Notes: a model not told the origin generated them from the sequence alone. Counted from the first letter of the stretch, positions 32,187 to 40,872 are shown. The stretch: 64,000 nucleotides of DNA from Infirmifilum sp. NZ (GCF_022693705.1 NZ_CP094288.1:176356-240355), one strand, 5' to 3'. Made by a program: numbers and translations.

Positions 32187-32615
32187 TTAGGCTGACCTCG
32201 AAACCCAGTCATATGCATCCGACAGCGATAGGATGAGCGCGCCAACCAGGACGATGAAGGCCAGCGGGCTCAGGTCCAGCTCCATCCTAAGCCCCTGCGC
32301 AACCGCAAGAGAAGCGGTCGTCCCGCCCAGCCCTATCAGGAAAGCGTAAGCCTGGACAAGCCTCGAGGCAAGGGAGAGGAGTAGGCTAACCGGGGAGCGC
32401 TCGAGAAGCACCCGCGTAAACGAGAAAGCGGAGGCCATGAAGACGACTAGGAGGGCGATCGGACCCTCGAGGCCGTAGGCCATCCCCAGAGACGATGCAA
32501 GGAGCCTCCCAGCCAGGAGTAGCAGCAGGGCGGCGACGGCGGTGATGAAGGCTGAGGCAAGGGCCCTCGCGAGCGTCCACAACAAGCCTCGCCTCCCCTC
32601 AGCCTCGAATGCCAC
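32187..32615 (-). CDS. Membrane protein of unknown function (third of a three-gene set)
   Basis: Protein of 142 residues with four hydrophobic helices (about 12-32, 35-60, 75-95, 108-130). It overlaps the preceding gene by 17 nt and is the last of three small overlapping genes. I do not recognise a family. The tight overlap suggests a membrane complex with the two proteins encoded upstream. Confidence 0.65.
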   Translation of the reverse strand: MAFEAEGRRGLLWTLARALASAFITAVAALLLLLAGRLLASSLGMAYGLEGPIALLVVFMASAFSFTRVLLERSPVSLLLSLASRLVQAYAFLIGLGGTTASLAVAQGLRMELDLSPLAFIVLVGALILSLSDAYDWVSRSA

Positions 32616-33018
32616 CTAAGCTCACCTCCTGCACGGCACGGAACCTGTACACCCCGCCCAGGAGGCCCTCGGCCTCGAGCTCTAGTGTGTCCGCCGTCAA
32701 GGGCACCTTTAACTCCAGCGTGATGGAAGCTCCGCGCGCGAGCGTGGCGGGCGTGCTTGACGCCTCCGCGCAGACGGTGTTCCCGCAGAGCGCTCTAGCC
32801 CTCAGGGTGAATGCGGTAACGGGGGTGTTGCCCCTGTAGGTTAGGGTCAGCTTTAAGCTGGCGCGGCCCCCCTCTTCGACGGTGAAAGCGGGCTCCAAGC
32901 TGAAGAGCCCTGAGCCGAGGCTCGCGGCGTCTCCGGCGAAGCTGAGGAGCGGTGCTACGCAGGCCAGCAGGAGGAGGGTCGACACCGCGTAGGCTGCTAG
33001 CTTAAGGGGGAAACTCAA
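32599..33018 (-). CDS. Secreted or membrane-anchored protein with a CARDB-like beta domain
   Basis: Protein of 139 residues: an N-terminal hydrophobic segment (LAAYAVSTLLLLACVAPLLS) that may be a signal peptide or anchor, then a beta-sandwich pattern (ASLKLTLTYRGNTPVTAFTL, ASITLELKVPLTADTLELEA). Two cysteines (ALCGNTVCAE) could form a disulfide outside the cell. It overlaps its neighbours by 4 and 17 nt. Confidence 0.65.
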   Translation of the reverse strand: MSFPLKLAAYAVSTLLLLACVAPLLSFAGDAASLGSGLFSLEPAFTVEEGGRASLKLTLTYRGNTPVTAFTLRARALCGNTVCAEASSTPATLARGASITLELKVPLTADTLELEAEGLLGGVYRFRAVQEVSLGGIRG

Positions 33019-33296
33019 GCTTCCCGCTCACCCTCCCGGCTGCCTCTCGCTAGACCGTACTTCAGCAGCTGCGCCGCGGCGAGCAGGGCTACGCCGAGGA
33101 AGGCTACCTTCCCGAGGAGGTAGACGGCCTCGGACGCCAGCCCCGCTATCGAGGACTGGAGGTCCGCTCCCAGCTGGGGCCTCTGGTAGGAGTAGAAGAA
33201 CTGCAGCGCGACCGCGAACACTAGGATTACCAGAAATATCCCGAGAACAGTGCTCAGCGTCCTTAAACCTTCACTACCCAGTGAAAAATACGACAT
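33015..33296 (-). CDS. Small two-helix membrane protein (first of a three-gene set)
   Basis: Ninety-three residues with two membrane helices (about 18-36 and 57-77) separated by a loop of about 20 residues, and a charged C-terminus (ARGSREGEREA). A GTTATATAAG box at about 33318-33327 gives a leaderless start at ATG 33296. It heads a run of three overlapping genes. No family is recognised. Confidence 0.65.
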   Translation of the reverse strand: MSYFSLGSEGLRTLSTVLGIFLVILVFAVALQFFYSYQRPQLGADLQSSIAGLASEAVYLLGKVAFLGVALLAAAQLLKYGLARGSREGEREA

Positions 33297-33437
33297 AACA
33301 CTTTAAGGAACTCTACTCTGCTTATATAACTTTCTTGACCAGGGTTTAAAGATTTTTAACGAAGTGCTTGTTACAATTGGTAACCCTAGATGCAAGCGGG
33401 GTTTACTCGGCATTCTCTTCCGCGAGCGAAGCATACG

Positions 33438-33665
33438 CTAAACGACTACCGGTATTTTGGCCTTGGTTCTCAGCTGGTTAAACTCGTCTATAGAGAGCCC
33501 GGCTATCTTGGCGGCTAGGCGCATGTCCCCTAGCTCTACGAAGCACTTCAGCTCCGAGCGTATGGGCTCAGGCTGGGACTCGATGAAAGCCCAGTCGGCG
33601 AACCTCTTCCTGACTTCTCTGGCCTCCGCGTCCTCTGCTTTCCACTTCTCGAGCAACCTCTCCAC
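33438..33665 (-). CDS. Small helical antitoxin-like protein (UPF0175-like pattern)
   Basis: Seventy-five residues, all helical. The C-terminal RLAAKIAGLSIDEFNQLRTK and KIPVVV resemble the end of UPF0175-type helix-turn-helix antitoxins (GLSIDEFNxLRxKAxIP). No PIN toxin is adjacent, so it may be an orphan. The protein contains a single cysteine and no membrane part. Confidence 0.55.
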   Translation of the reverse strand: MERLLEKWKAEDAEAREVRKRFADWAFIESQPEPIRSELKCFVELGDMRLAAKIAGLSIDEFNQLRTKAKIPVVV

Positions 33666-33742
33666 GGTCAGTGTTTCGCTTTGAGTGGTAAAATGCCTTC
33701 ACCATGCGAAAACTTATTTGAGGCCGGGTCGGTGAACAGCGC

Positions 33743-34309
33743 GTGAGGCTGAAGTTAGCTGTCCTATCTACCTCCCTGTTCCTCGTGGGACTCCTTGCAG
33801 GCTACACGCTACCGTCACTCTCGCCCGAGACCGCCAGGATGGTGTACGACCTTCTACGGGAGGCTGTACTCGGGAGGGTGGGTGGTAGCCTCAAGCCGGG
33901 GCTAGGCTTGTCGATGCTGATCTTCACGAACAACATCCGGGTCGCCCTGATGACGCTCCTCCTCGGTTTCACTATGGCGATGCCCATCTTGGTGGTTTTG
34001 GGCAACGGGGCGCTTCTTGGCCTGGTGTGCGCTATGGAGGTCTCGATGGGGAGGCCCCCGCTCCTGATCCTCGCCTCGGTGCTCCCCCACGGTGTCGTCG
34101 AGGTCGCGGCGCTTGTCTACACGGTGAGCGTTTCCCTGGAGCTCGGCTTAGCCCTGTGGCTCAGGATCCTGAGGGGCTCGCGGGAGCTAAACGGTGTGTT
34201 GCGCAGGCTTCCAAGAGACCTGGTTGTCATCGTCGCCCTGTTTCTCGTAGCCGCGCTCATCGAGGGGTTTGTCACACCGGCTGTGGTGGCGGCGGTGCAA
34301 AGCTTATAA
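33743..34309 (+). CDS. SpoIIM/DUF95 family membrane protein
   Basis: Protein of 188 residues with five membrane helices. The conserved IFTNNIRVALMTLLLGF, VVLGNGALLGLV and LPHGVVEVAALVY segments are the SpoIIM/DUF95 signature. In archaea these proteins are often near MoxR-type ATPases and may have a role in membrane protein complexes. GTG 33743 is the start. The AAA+ ATPase gene follows on the same strand after 39 nt. Confidence 0.85.
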   Translation: MRLKLAVLSTSLFLVGLLAGYTLPSLSPETARMVYDLLREAVLGRVGGSLKPGLGLSMLIFTNNIRVALMTLLLGFTMAMPILVVLGNGALLGLVCAMEVSMGRPPLLILASVLPHGVVEVAALVYTVSVSLELGLALWLRILRGSRELNGVLRRLPRDLVVIVALFLVAALIEGFVTPAVVAAVQSL

Positions 34310-34348
34310 CTTCCAGCGGCGCTCCTCCTACTTTGGATTGATGTCGGG

Positions 34349-36079
34349 GTGGCGTACGACAAGATCGCTGAGCGCGTGATACTGCTCAAGCGCTTTCTAC
34401 CACAGCTTGAGCAGCCGTCAGGCTGGGAGCTGAGGGCTAGGGTCTACGGCGAGGTACTCGGGCTCAGGCAGGGCTGGCCTAGGAGCCTAGAGGAGCTCGC
34501 CGGGATTATCAGCGACTCCCAGCTGGTCGAGGTCTTCAGGCTATCCCCTTACAGGGAGTACTACTCCTTCCGCGGCCGCTACTACACCGTCAGGGGCGGC
34601 GAGCTCATCCTCGAGGGCTCATGGGGGCAGGTGAGGGAGGCCGTCTGGGAGGCCTTCAGGCTCAACGGCATCAAGACCTACGCGGTGCTGAAGGCCCTGC
34701 TCGAGCTCGGGGAGGCACCCTACGCGTCCGTGGAGGCGAGGGCCAGCGAGATACTTGGGTCGAGGCTCAACGCCGCGCGCCTCCTGGCCCAGCTGAGGGA
34801 CAGGTGGGAGCTGGTGTGGGAGTCGGGGTCGGCCCGCGAAAAGGGCTGGACGATACCGGAGGAGATAAGGCCCGTGGTGGAGGAGTTCGTGAAGGCTGTG
34901 GAGTCGAAGCCCATACCCAGGCTGAGCACGAGGCAGGCCGAGGACGAGTTCGTCCAAGTGCTGGAGATGGAAGCCGCGTACAACTCCTACCTCGAGGGGC
35001 TCGTCAGGGAGAGGCTGGACGAAGCGCTGAGCTTCGGCAGAAGCTTCACTGTCGCGAAGCTAGTGGAGTACCTTGTGGACCTGTTCGGGAGCGTGATCTT
35101 CTTCGACGAGCTACTCACCCTGGCGCAGCAGTACTCGATAGCGGACACGCCGGTCGTCACGGAGTCCGGCCACAAGGCCATGTCCACGGGCTTCAACCTA
35201 GCGCTCTTCGGGGAGCCGGGGACGGGTAAGACCTTCGCCACGAAGGACTTCATCTTGGGCAACGAGTCGCTCGGCGTGCCGCCACACGGCCTGCCGGGGC
35301 TGAACAGGTACTGCGGCGGGATGACGCCCGCGATGTTCATAGCGATCGGCGAGGCCTACGCGGGAAGGAGGTTCAACTTCATCGTGACGGAGTTCAACGA
35401 CTGGTTCAAGCACAGGGGGATGGTGGAGCCCCTCAAGCTCGCGCTGGAGGGCGGGGTCATTGCCTACGAGACGAAGACCTACAGGGTCGGCCCCTACAGG
35501 TTCTCCTCGTTCTTCAGCGTCAACTACAACACGCGGGTGCTCGAGAGGGGCTACGAGGTGACAGTCAGCGACCCCAACTTCAACGCGATCGAGGACAGGA
35601 TGCTGTGCAGGCTGCACAGGCTGACGAAGGAGAAGTACCGCGAGCTAGCAGAGAGCCAGAGGAGGCTGATGCTCGGCATCACGACCGAGAAGATGGCGAA
35701 AATGGCACCGAGGATCCGGGACCACCTCACACTCGTCCACGCTGTGCAGACAGGGCACCCCCTGGTGAGGGACTTCACCCCCAAGAGAGTGGTCCTCACG
35801 GAGCGGGACCTCGAGGCGGTTACGAGGGCGAGGGAGGCGATCCTCGAGGCGATGGGCGAGGTTAAAGCCCTCCCATTCTCCATGAGGCTGGAGCGGAGGG
35901 CGGTCCAGCTCGCCTCAGCCCTGAGCCTCGCCTCGTACTTCAACAGGGATGAGCCTGAGCTCGGAATAGACCCCGAGGCCCTCAGGCTCGCAGTCAGGTT
36001 CTACGTGGAGGAGGCCTGGATACGCGCCAGGGAGAGCTTCGACGTGGGCGAGGTTCTCAGGAGGCTCAACCTGGGCTGA
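34349..36079 (+). CDS. Large AAA+ ATPase (MCM/MoxR-like) with N-terminal winged helices
   Basis: Protein of 576 residues. The N-terminal half (1-270) is helical with winged-helix-like segments and no named family. Walker A is GEPGTGKTFATKDFI (about residue 290). The Walker B strand reads RRFNFIVTEFND, with Glu in place of the usual D-E pair. A sensor-1-like FFSVNYNTR and an arginine-rich NAIEDRMLCRLHRL follow. The C-terminus (about 500-576) is a helical lid, LASALSLASYFN...RLAVRFYVEEAWIRAR, like that of MCM/MoxR helicase-type ATPases. It may remodel protein or DNA complexes. It overlaps the convergent flavoprotein gene by 14 nt. Confidence 0.7.
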   Translation: MAYDKIAERVILLKRFLPQLEQPSGWELRARVYGEVLGLRQGWPRSLEELAGIISDSQLVEVFRLSPYREYYSFRGRYYTVRGGELILEGSWGQVREAVWEAFRLNGIKTYAVLKALLELGEAPYASVEARASEILGSRLNAARLLAQLRDRWELVWESGSAREKGWTIPEEIRPVVEEFVKAVESKPIPRLSTRQAEDEFVQVLEMEAAYNSYLEGLVRERLDEALSFGRSFTVAKLVEYLVDLFGSVIFFDELLTLAQQYSIADTPVVTESGHKAMSTGFNLALFGEPGTGKTFATKDFILGNESLGVPPHGLPGLNRYCGGMTPAMFIAIGEAYAGRRFNFIVTEFNDWFKHRGMVEPLKLALEGGVIAYETKTYRVGPYRFSSFFSVNYNTRVLERGYEVTVSDPNFNAIEDRMLCRLHRLTKEKYRELAESQRRLMLGITTEKMAKMAPRIRDHLTLVHAVQTGHPLVRDFTPKRVVLTERDLEAVTRAREAILEAMGEVKALPFSMRLERRAVQLASALSLASYFNRDEPELGIDPEALRLAVRFYVEEAWIRARESFDVGEVLRRLNLG

Positions 36080-37388
36080 GCGACGACGCGAGCCTGTTGA
36101 CCTCCGCCAGGACGCGGTCCATGTTCCAGTAGTGCCAGGAGCCCCACCTCCCGACGCTGGCGACCCCGAGCTCTTCGAGGTAGCTGAGGACCTTGCCCCT
36201 GGCCTCGGCGTGCCCGTGCGTGTAGACGGGGTAGCCGTGCTCGTGGACCCAGGCCCTAGTGAAGAGAACCTCCTCCTCCGACTCGCTGACCACGCCCAGC
36301 TGCTTTAGCCCGTCCATCGTCTCCTCGACGACCTCCTCTACCCGCAGGTTCCTCCAGGGCTCCACGGTCACCTCCGCGATCAGCGAGGAGCAACCCCTGG
36401 GTGCGTTCAGGGGGCTGTAGTTCGAGACCCAGGCGTAGCGGTGGAAAACGTGGTCCCTCTGCGGAACGTACACCCAGTGCTCGCGCGGGGCTTCCTTCCT
36501 CAATGCAACGCCGACCACAACCACCCTGTTGTACTGGAGGCTGGAGGCCGCGCGCGCGACGTCGCTGGGGAGCTCCAGGATCCCGGGGAGGGAGCTCAAA
36601 GGCAGCGTTGAGAACACCCTCTTCGCCTCGATCTCCCCGTTTATGAGCCACCTATCCCTCTTTTCCAGCCTCTCGACTCTGAAGCCTCGAATCACTCGCG
36701 CTCCGAGCCTCTCGGCCGCCGCAGCTGCACCATCGAACAGCCTCTGGATGCCCCCGGAGAGAGGGTAGTAGAACCTGGCCTGCTCGCGGTAACCTGTCGT
36801 GGGGACTCCTGCACCGCTCCTGACCACGTCCCTCCAGTCAGGCCAGGGGAGCCGCCCGGGGGTGTACAGCCAGTCCGCCGCTATCTGCTCTGCGCCTCTC
36901 TTCCATATCTTCTCGTTGTAGGGTATGAGGTACTCGCCAGCTATCCCGGGGCCGAAGAACCACTCGGCCCACTCCTTGAGGTTTCTGGGCTTCCTCTCGG
37001 ACTTCGCGTTCTCGAGCAGGGCCTCCACGAAACCCACGAGCAGCTCAGCCCTCCTCTCGGGCGGGAGGGCGTAGATGCCGTTCTCGAAGGGGTACGGGAC
37101 TCTGTGGTCGTCGTAGAGGATGAAGCTCAGTCTATCGTGAGGAACGACCTCGCCCGCGAAGCCAAGCATTTCCCTGAGGAGGCCCTCGTCCCGAGAGAAG
37201 ATTATGTGGCTCCCCCCTATGTCGAATGTGAAGCCATCGACAACCTCGGTCCTCAGGAGGCCGCCGGGACTGCTTGAGGCTTCAAGGCAAATGAGGCTCG
37301 CCGACGGAAACCTCTCCTTGAGCTTGAGCGAGAGAAGCACACCGGCCCAGCCGCAACCCAGCACCGCGAAGTCGACTGCAGTGGCCAC
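36066..37388 (-). CDS. FAD-dependent oxidoreductase, UDP-galactopyranose mutase/protoporphyrinogen oxidase-like
   Basis: Flavoprotein of 440 residues with the N-terminal dinucleotide fold VLGCGWAGVLLSLKLKERF, the GGLLRTEVVDGFTFDIGGSH second motif and a C-terminal SVGRWGSWHYWNMD FAD-contact strand. The YNEKIWKRG and RFYYPLSGGIQRLFD motifs resemble UDP-galactopyranose mutases and their relatives in surface-polysaccharide genes. Whether it isomerises a nucleotide sugar or oxidises another substrate is unclear. Nearby ABC exporter and surface-protein genes support a cell-envelope role. Confidence 0.75.
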   Translation of the reverse strand: MATAVDFAVLGCGWAGVLLSLKLKERFPSASLICLEASSSPGGLLRTEVVDGFTFDIGGSHIIFSRDEGLLREMLGFAGEVVPHDRLSFILYDDHRVPYPFENGIYALPPERRAELLVGFVEALLENAKSERKPRNLKEWAEWFFGPGIAGEYLIPYNEKIWKRGAEQIAADWLYTPGRLPWPDWRDVVRSGAGVPTTGYREQARFYYPLSGGIQRLFDGAAAAAERLGARVIRGFRVERLEKRDRWLINGEIEAKRVFSTLPLSSLPGILELPSDVARAASSLQYNRVVVVGVALRKEAPREHWVYVPQRDHVFHRYAWVSNYSPLNAPRGCSSLIAEVTVEPWRNLRVEEVVEETMDGLKQLGVVSESEEEVLFTRAWVHEHGYPVYTHGHAEARGKVLSYLEELGVASVGRWGSWHYWNMDRVLAEVNRLASSLSPG

Positions 37389-37449
37389 GTGGCTGTTACT
37401 GTGATCCTTGAATTAAAGGTTGCTTCGGCGCCTGTAAGCGTCCCCACGG

Positions 37450-38235
37450 CTACTTCCTCGTGAGGTTCCACAGGTAGATCAAGGCGGCGGCGAGGAGCAT
37501 AGCCCCGGTCCACAGGGAGAGTAGCCAGACCCTCTGTGCGACGTCCACGGCGGTGTTGTACCCGAAGGCCCACCTGTAGATGTCCGCGGCCAGCGAGACC
37601 GGCGTGTAGCCCACGGCTTCGGCGACTGGTTTAGGGAACCTCATCTCCAGGACCTGCTTGGGGTAGAAGACGTTGGAGAAGAAGAAGAAAACGTAGTACG
37701 TGAGAGCCCTGAACGTCGCCTGGAGGTTGAAGTCCTTCGTCGAGGAAGAGATCGCTATCGCCAGCCCCGACATCGAGGCGGAGAGGGCCAGAGAGGTAAA
37801 CAAGACGAGGAGCCAGCCGTAGGGGCTAGGCATACCCACCAGCAGCGCGGCGAGGACGATGAAGCTCGACTGGTACACGACGCCGCGAAGCATCCCGCCC
37901 AGGATGCGGCCCGCGACGAGGCTGGTTCGGGAGAAGGGGAGGCCCAGGAGGTAGTGCGTGTACTCCCTCCTGATCTCGATGCCGACCTCCCGCCCGATGG
38001 AGAAGGCGGACGCGAAGGCCGCTATCGCTATCACCCCTGTCGTGAAGAACTTGAAGTAGTCGGGTATGAGCTGGGTGTTCACCATGTTGTTGAACACGAG
38101 CGCGTAGATCAGTATGTCCGCCAGGTTCATGCCGATTTGCCCAGCGAGCCAGAACCTGTACTTCCAGAACCTCGAGAGGTCCCGGTATACGATCAGCGCT
38201 ACGCTTCGCAGCTCGCCGTAGATACTCACTTCCAC
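37450..38235 (-). CDS. ABC-2 type transporter permease
   Basis: Six-helix permease of 261 residues, with an N-terminal amphipathic stretch (SVALIVYRDLSRFWKYRFWL) and ABC-2 features. It is the third gene of a three-gene exporter and overlaps the preceding permease gene by 10 nt. The two permeases probably form a heterodimer energised by the ATPase at 39041-39982. Confidence 0.85.
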   Translation of the reverse strand: MEVSIYGELRSVALIVYRDLSRFWKYRFWLAGQIGMNLADILIYALVFNNMVNTQLIPDYFKFFTTGVIAIAAFASAFSIGREVGIEIRREYTHYLLGLPFSRTSLVAGRILGGMLRGVVYQSSFIVLAALLVGMPSPYGWLLVLFTSLALSASMSGLAIAISSSTKDFNLQATFRALTYYVFFFFSNVFYPKQVLEMRFPKPVAEAVGYTPVSLAADIYRWAFGYNTAVDVAQRVWLLSLWTGAMLLAAALIYLWNLTRK

Positions 38236-39035
38236 CCACCCCCCTCAACTGCCTTCTCAACGACCAGGATGGCCAGCGTTGAGAGCCCGACCGCGAAACC
38301 CAGGATGTACGAAGCCATTAGGTCTGGACTGGCGACCGCGATGGCCTTGAACTCCTCGAAGAAGAAAACCGTCCTCAGGAAGTCGGCGAAGTGGGATATG
38401 GGGTTCACCAGGGCTGAGTAGTAGTAAGGCGCAATCTTGCTCAGCACGACCGCGGGGTAGAACACCGTGCTCAGCCGTATGAGCACGGCGTCCAGCAGCC
38501 CGAACACTATGTCCGTCGTGTCACTAGACTTGAGGCTGAGGACGACCGAGAGGACGAAGCCGACTACGCCGACGGAGAAGGCCAGGGCCGCCGCCAGAGA
38601 CGTTGCGATGGCCGCGGGGTCGTAGTCGCCGAGCAGGTAGATTATGAAGGCGTACATCGGCAGTGTGAACAGGAAAGCCGCGAGCCCCCCGCCCAGCGCC
38701 CTCCCGAGGGCCAGCGCACGCCTCGTTATAGGGAGGGAGAGGAGGTACTCGATCGTCCCCTCCTCGAACTCCTCCGCGATGTCGTAAGCCCGCGAGACGC
38801 TTATCGAGAATAGCATCGAGGTGTACACGCCGAAGAGGTAGAAGTGGTAGTAGTCGAGGTTCACCCCGGCCACAGCCCTGAACCTGACCATCGCCGAGAG
38901 GGCTAGGCCGAATATGGAGACCTGGATGGCGAACCACGTTACACGCATCACCACGAACAGCGTTCTGCGCTGCATCCTGTTGAGGTCCCAGAGGACGAGG
39001 AGCCAGAGCCCCCTCAAGTCCTCGCGGAGAGACAT
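38226..39035 (-). CDS. ABC-2 type transporter permease
   Basis: Protein of 269 residues with six helices and the ABC-2 permease pattern: the short cytoplasmic FEEGTIEYLLSLPITRRALAL coupling helix after helix 2 is a clear mark. It starts 5 nt after the ATPase gene and overlaps the next permease by 10 nt. It probably exports a lipid-linked sugar or drug-like molecule; the cargo is unknown. Confidence 0.87.
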   Translation of the reverse strand: MSLREDLRGLWLLVLWDLNRMQRRTLFVVMRVTWFAIQVSIFGLALSAMVRFRAVAGVNLDYYHFYLFGVYTSMLFSISVSRAYDIAEEFEEGTIEYLLSLPITRRALALGRALGGGLAAFLFTLPMYAFIIYLLGDYDPAAIATSLAAALAFSVGVVGFVLSVVLSLKSSDTTDIVFGLLDAVLIRLSTVFYPAVVLSKIAPYYYSALVNPISHFADFLRTVFFFEEFKAIAVASPDLMASYILGFAVGLSTLAILVVEKAVEGGGWK

Positions 39036-39040
39036 GGGGG

Positions 39041-39982
39041 TTACTCCCTCAGGGCGGCGCCCGTGAAGTAGAAGAAGACGTCGTCGAGCGTGGGCTCCTG
39101 TATCATTATCCGCTTAACCTTGAGGTTGGACATCGTGAAGGCGTTGATGATCTCCGCGGCCCTCTCCTCCCCCTTGTTGAGGTAGATGCGGACCCTGTGG
39201 TCGCTGATCTGGTACTTGCCCACGTCCGCGAGGGACTCGACGATCCTCTTGACGGCGGCCTCGTCGCCCTCGTAGTGGATCTCGACCACGTCTCCCCCGG
39301 GTATCTGGTCTTTAAGCTCGTCCACGCGGCCGAGCGCCCGGAGCTTCCCCTTGTATATGATGCCTATCCTCTCGCATATCCTCTCGGCCTCGAACATGTC
39401 GTTCGTGGCAACAATTATCGTCGACCCCTCGTCCCGCAGCTCCCTAATGATGTCCCACAGCGCGTGCTTCGTGATCACGTCGACCTGGGCTGTGGGCTCG
39501 TCGAATATCGCTATCCTGGGGCGCTGGATGAGGACCTTGGCTATCTCCAGCTTCTTCCTGGTCCCCCCGCTCAGCTGGTAGAACTGCTTCTTCCTGTGCT
39601 CCCACAGGTTGAGCTTCTCCATGACGTCTCTAACGACCTCCTTGGCCTCGCCCGAGGAGTAGCCCACGACCCTCGCGTGCCAGAGCAGGAGCTCGTATGG
39701 GGTGTCTATCCACAGAGCCTTCGGCTCTTGGAAGGCTATCCCGACGTACTTCCTGACGACGTCGCCCTCCCTCGTGACGGAATGCCCGAACACGTAAATG
39801 TCCCCGCTGGTCGGCTTGTACACCGTGGCTAGCGTGAGCAACGTGGTGGACTTTCCTGAGCCGTTAGGGCCCAGGAGCCCGAAGATCTCGCCCTCGTAGA
39901 TGTCGAGGTTTAAGCCATCGACCGCGACGGTCGCGCCGAACCGCTTGGTGAAGCCCCGTATCTCCACCGCTTTACCCGCCAT
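39041..39982 (-). CDS. ABC-2 type transporter ATP-binding protein
   Basis: ATPase of 313 residues with Walker A GPNGSGKST, signature LSGGTRKKLEIAKVL, Walker B IAIFDEPTAQVD and an H-loop-like VATND in which Asn replaces the usual His. A C-terminal extension of about 80 residues (VEIHYEGDEAAVKRIVESLA) matches drug/polysaccharide exporter ATPases. The missing H-loop His is odd, since it is usually needed for hydrolysis. It heads a three-gene operon with two permeases. Confidence 0.88.
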   Translation of the reverse strand: MAGKAVEIRGFTKRFGATVAVDGLNLDIYEGEIFGLLGPNGSGKSTTLLTLATVYKPTSGDIYVFGHSVTREGDVVRKYVGIAFQEPKALWIDTPYELLLWHARVVGYSSGEAKEVVRDVMEKLNLWEHRKKQFYQLSGGTRKKLEIAKVLIQRPRIAIFDEPTAQVDVITKHALWDIIRELRDEGSTIIVATNDMFEAERICERIGIIYKGKLRALGRVDELKDQIPGGDVVEIHYEGDEAAVKRIVESLADVGKYQISDHRVRIYLNKGEERAAEIINAFTMSNLKVKRIMIQEPTLDDVFFYFTGAALRE

Positions 39983-40103
39983 GCAACCGACCGCAGTACA
40001 AACCCCCCTTGCGGAAATATAACTTTTTTATTAAAAGGGGTAAGCGACAACAAGGCACTAAACCTTAAAATACCGCGCACCGTTCTCTACCGCTGGGGTG
40101 CTC

Positions 40104-40610
40104 ATGGCGGGCGAAAAAAGGTCACCTGTCTACGAGGAGGCCCTCATGCAGGAGCTAGCCTACGCCATAGCCCACATCGCGCACGCCGAGCAGCATCTGC
40201 TTGAGATAGACTCCCAGCTCAGCGAGCCCAAGCTCGCCCAACGCATAGACAAGCTGAGGATGAGCAGGAAGGCGCTGGGCGAGGTTCTGCTCGAGGTAGC
40301 GGGCATAAGGGGCAACGGGGGTGGGGGAGAGGAGAGGAGCGCGGCCGAGAGCCTCTGGTGCACGCTGAAGCATCTGTCTATGGCTATCGTCCACTGCGAC
40401 GAGTGCGCCGAGAAGGTTACGCGCAGGCTGGTTGAAAGGGCCAGCGCCGGGGACGTGTCTGGGACGAGGGAGCTCCTCGCCCAGCTGTCAAAGATCTACG
40501 CTACGCGCCGCGAGGCGCTCGGCATGCTCATGGAGCTTCTCAGAGGGGAGGAGCTGAGGGGTGAGAGCGTCGAGGCAGTAAGGTGCCGCGAGGACCTCTG
40601 CGTCGAGTAG
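40104..40610 (+). CDS. Uncharacterised helical protein
   Basis: About 168 residues, entirely helical, with a His/Glu-rich first pair of helices (LAYAIAHIAHAEQHLLEIDS) and a later TLKHLSMAIVHCDECAEKVT segment with a His and two nearby Cys. The pattern recalls four-helix bundle metal proteins, but no ferritin-type ExxH pair is clear. ATG 40104 (MAGEKR) is preferred to 40098. Its stop touches the right-end repeat copy B, so an insertion seems to have landed at its very end. Confidence 0.6.
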   Translation: MAGEKRSPVYEEALMQELAYAIAHIAHAEQHLLEIDSQLSEPKLAQRIDKLRMSRKALGEVLLEVAGIRGNGGGGEERSAAESLWCTLKHLSMAIVHCDECAEKVTRRLVERASAGDVSGTRELLAQLSKIYATRREALGMLMELLRGEELRGESVEAVRCREDLCVE

Positions 40611-40611
40611 G

Positions 40612-40695
40612 CCACGCCTAGCTCATCCACCCCTTCACTTGTCCGGGGCCCCCTCTTCGGAGTACTCATGGGCTCAGCGCCTTCGGCTGTGCGCC
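40612..40695 (-). ncRNA. Conserved right-end repeat / possible orphan guide RNA, copy B
   Basis: On the minus strand this matches 11662-11744 (plus) over about 76 nt with some 7 differences, including the CTCC-GAAGA-GGGG stem and GTGGATGAGC near the end. No tnpB lies beside it. An ACTTAAACC box at about 40704-40712 (minus strand) is well placed to start a short RNA here. The end of the repeat abuts the stop codon of the 40104-40610 gene, so a guide read from this RNA would be antisense to that gene's 3' end. The role is inferred. Confidence 0.5.
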
Positions 40696-40731
40696 GGTGA
40701 GGTTTAAGTACCAGTTTCACGTGACCTCCTC

Positions 40732-40872
40732 GTGCCTGGCCGCGATTTCCTGTACGAGGGCGACGTGTTCAGGCCCCTCCAGCTGAGCCTAGGAGCTAGC
40801 CGTTAAGGAGGCTAGGAGGCTAAACTCCTGAGGCTGATTAGGCGACAGAGAAAACTCCTAGAGTACCCCTAA
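40732..40872 (+). pseudogene. Possible degraded small ORF
   Basis: GTG 40732 lies 26 nt after a TTTAAGTA box (40703-40710). The frame reads VPGRDFLYEGDVFRPLQLSL, then two in-frame stops, then in the same frame KLLRLIRRQRKLLEYP before a stop at 40870-40872. The middle reads sensibly in a neighbouring frame (ELAVKEARRL). It may be a small gene broken by two indels; no family is recognised. Confidence 0.25.
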
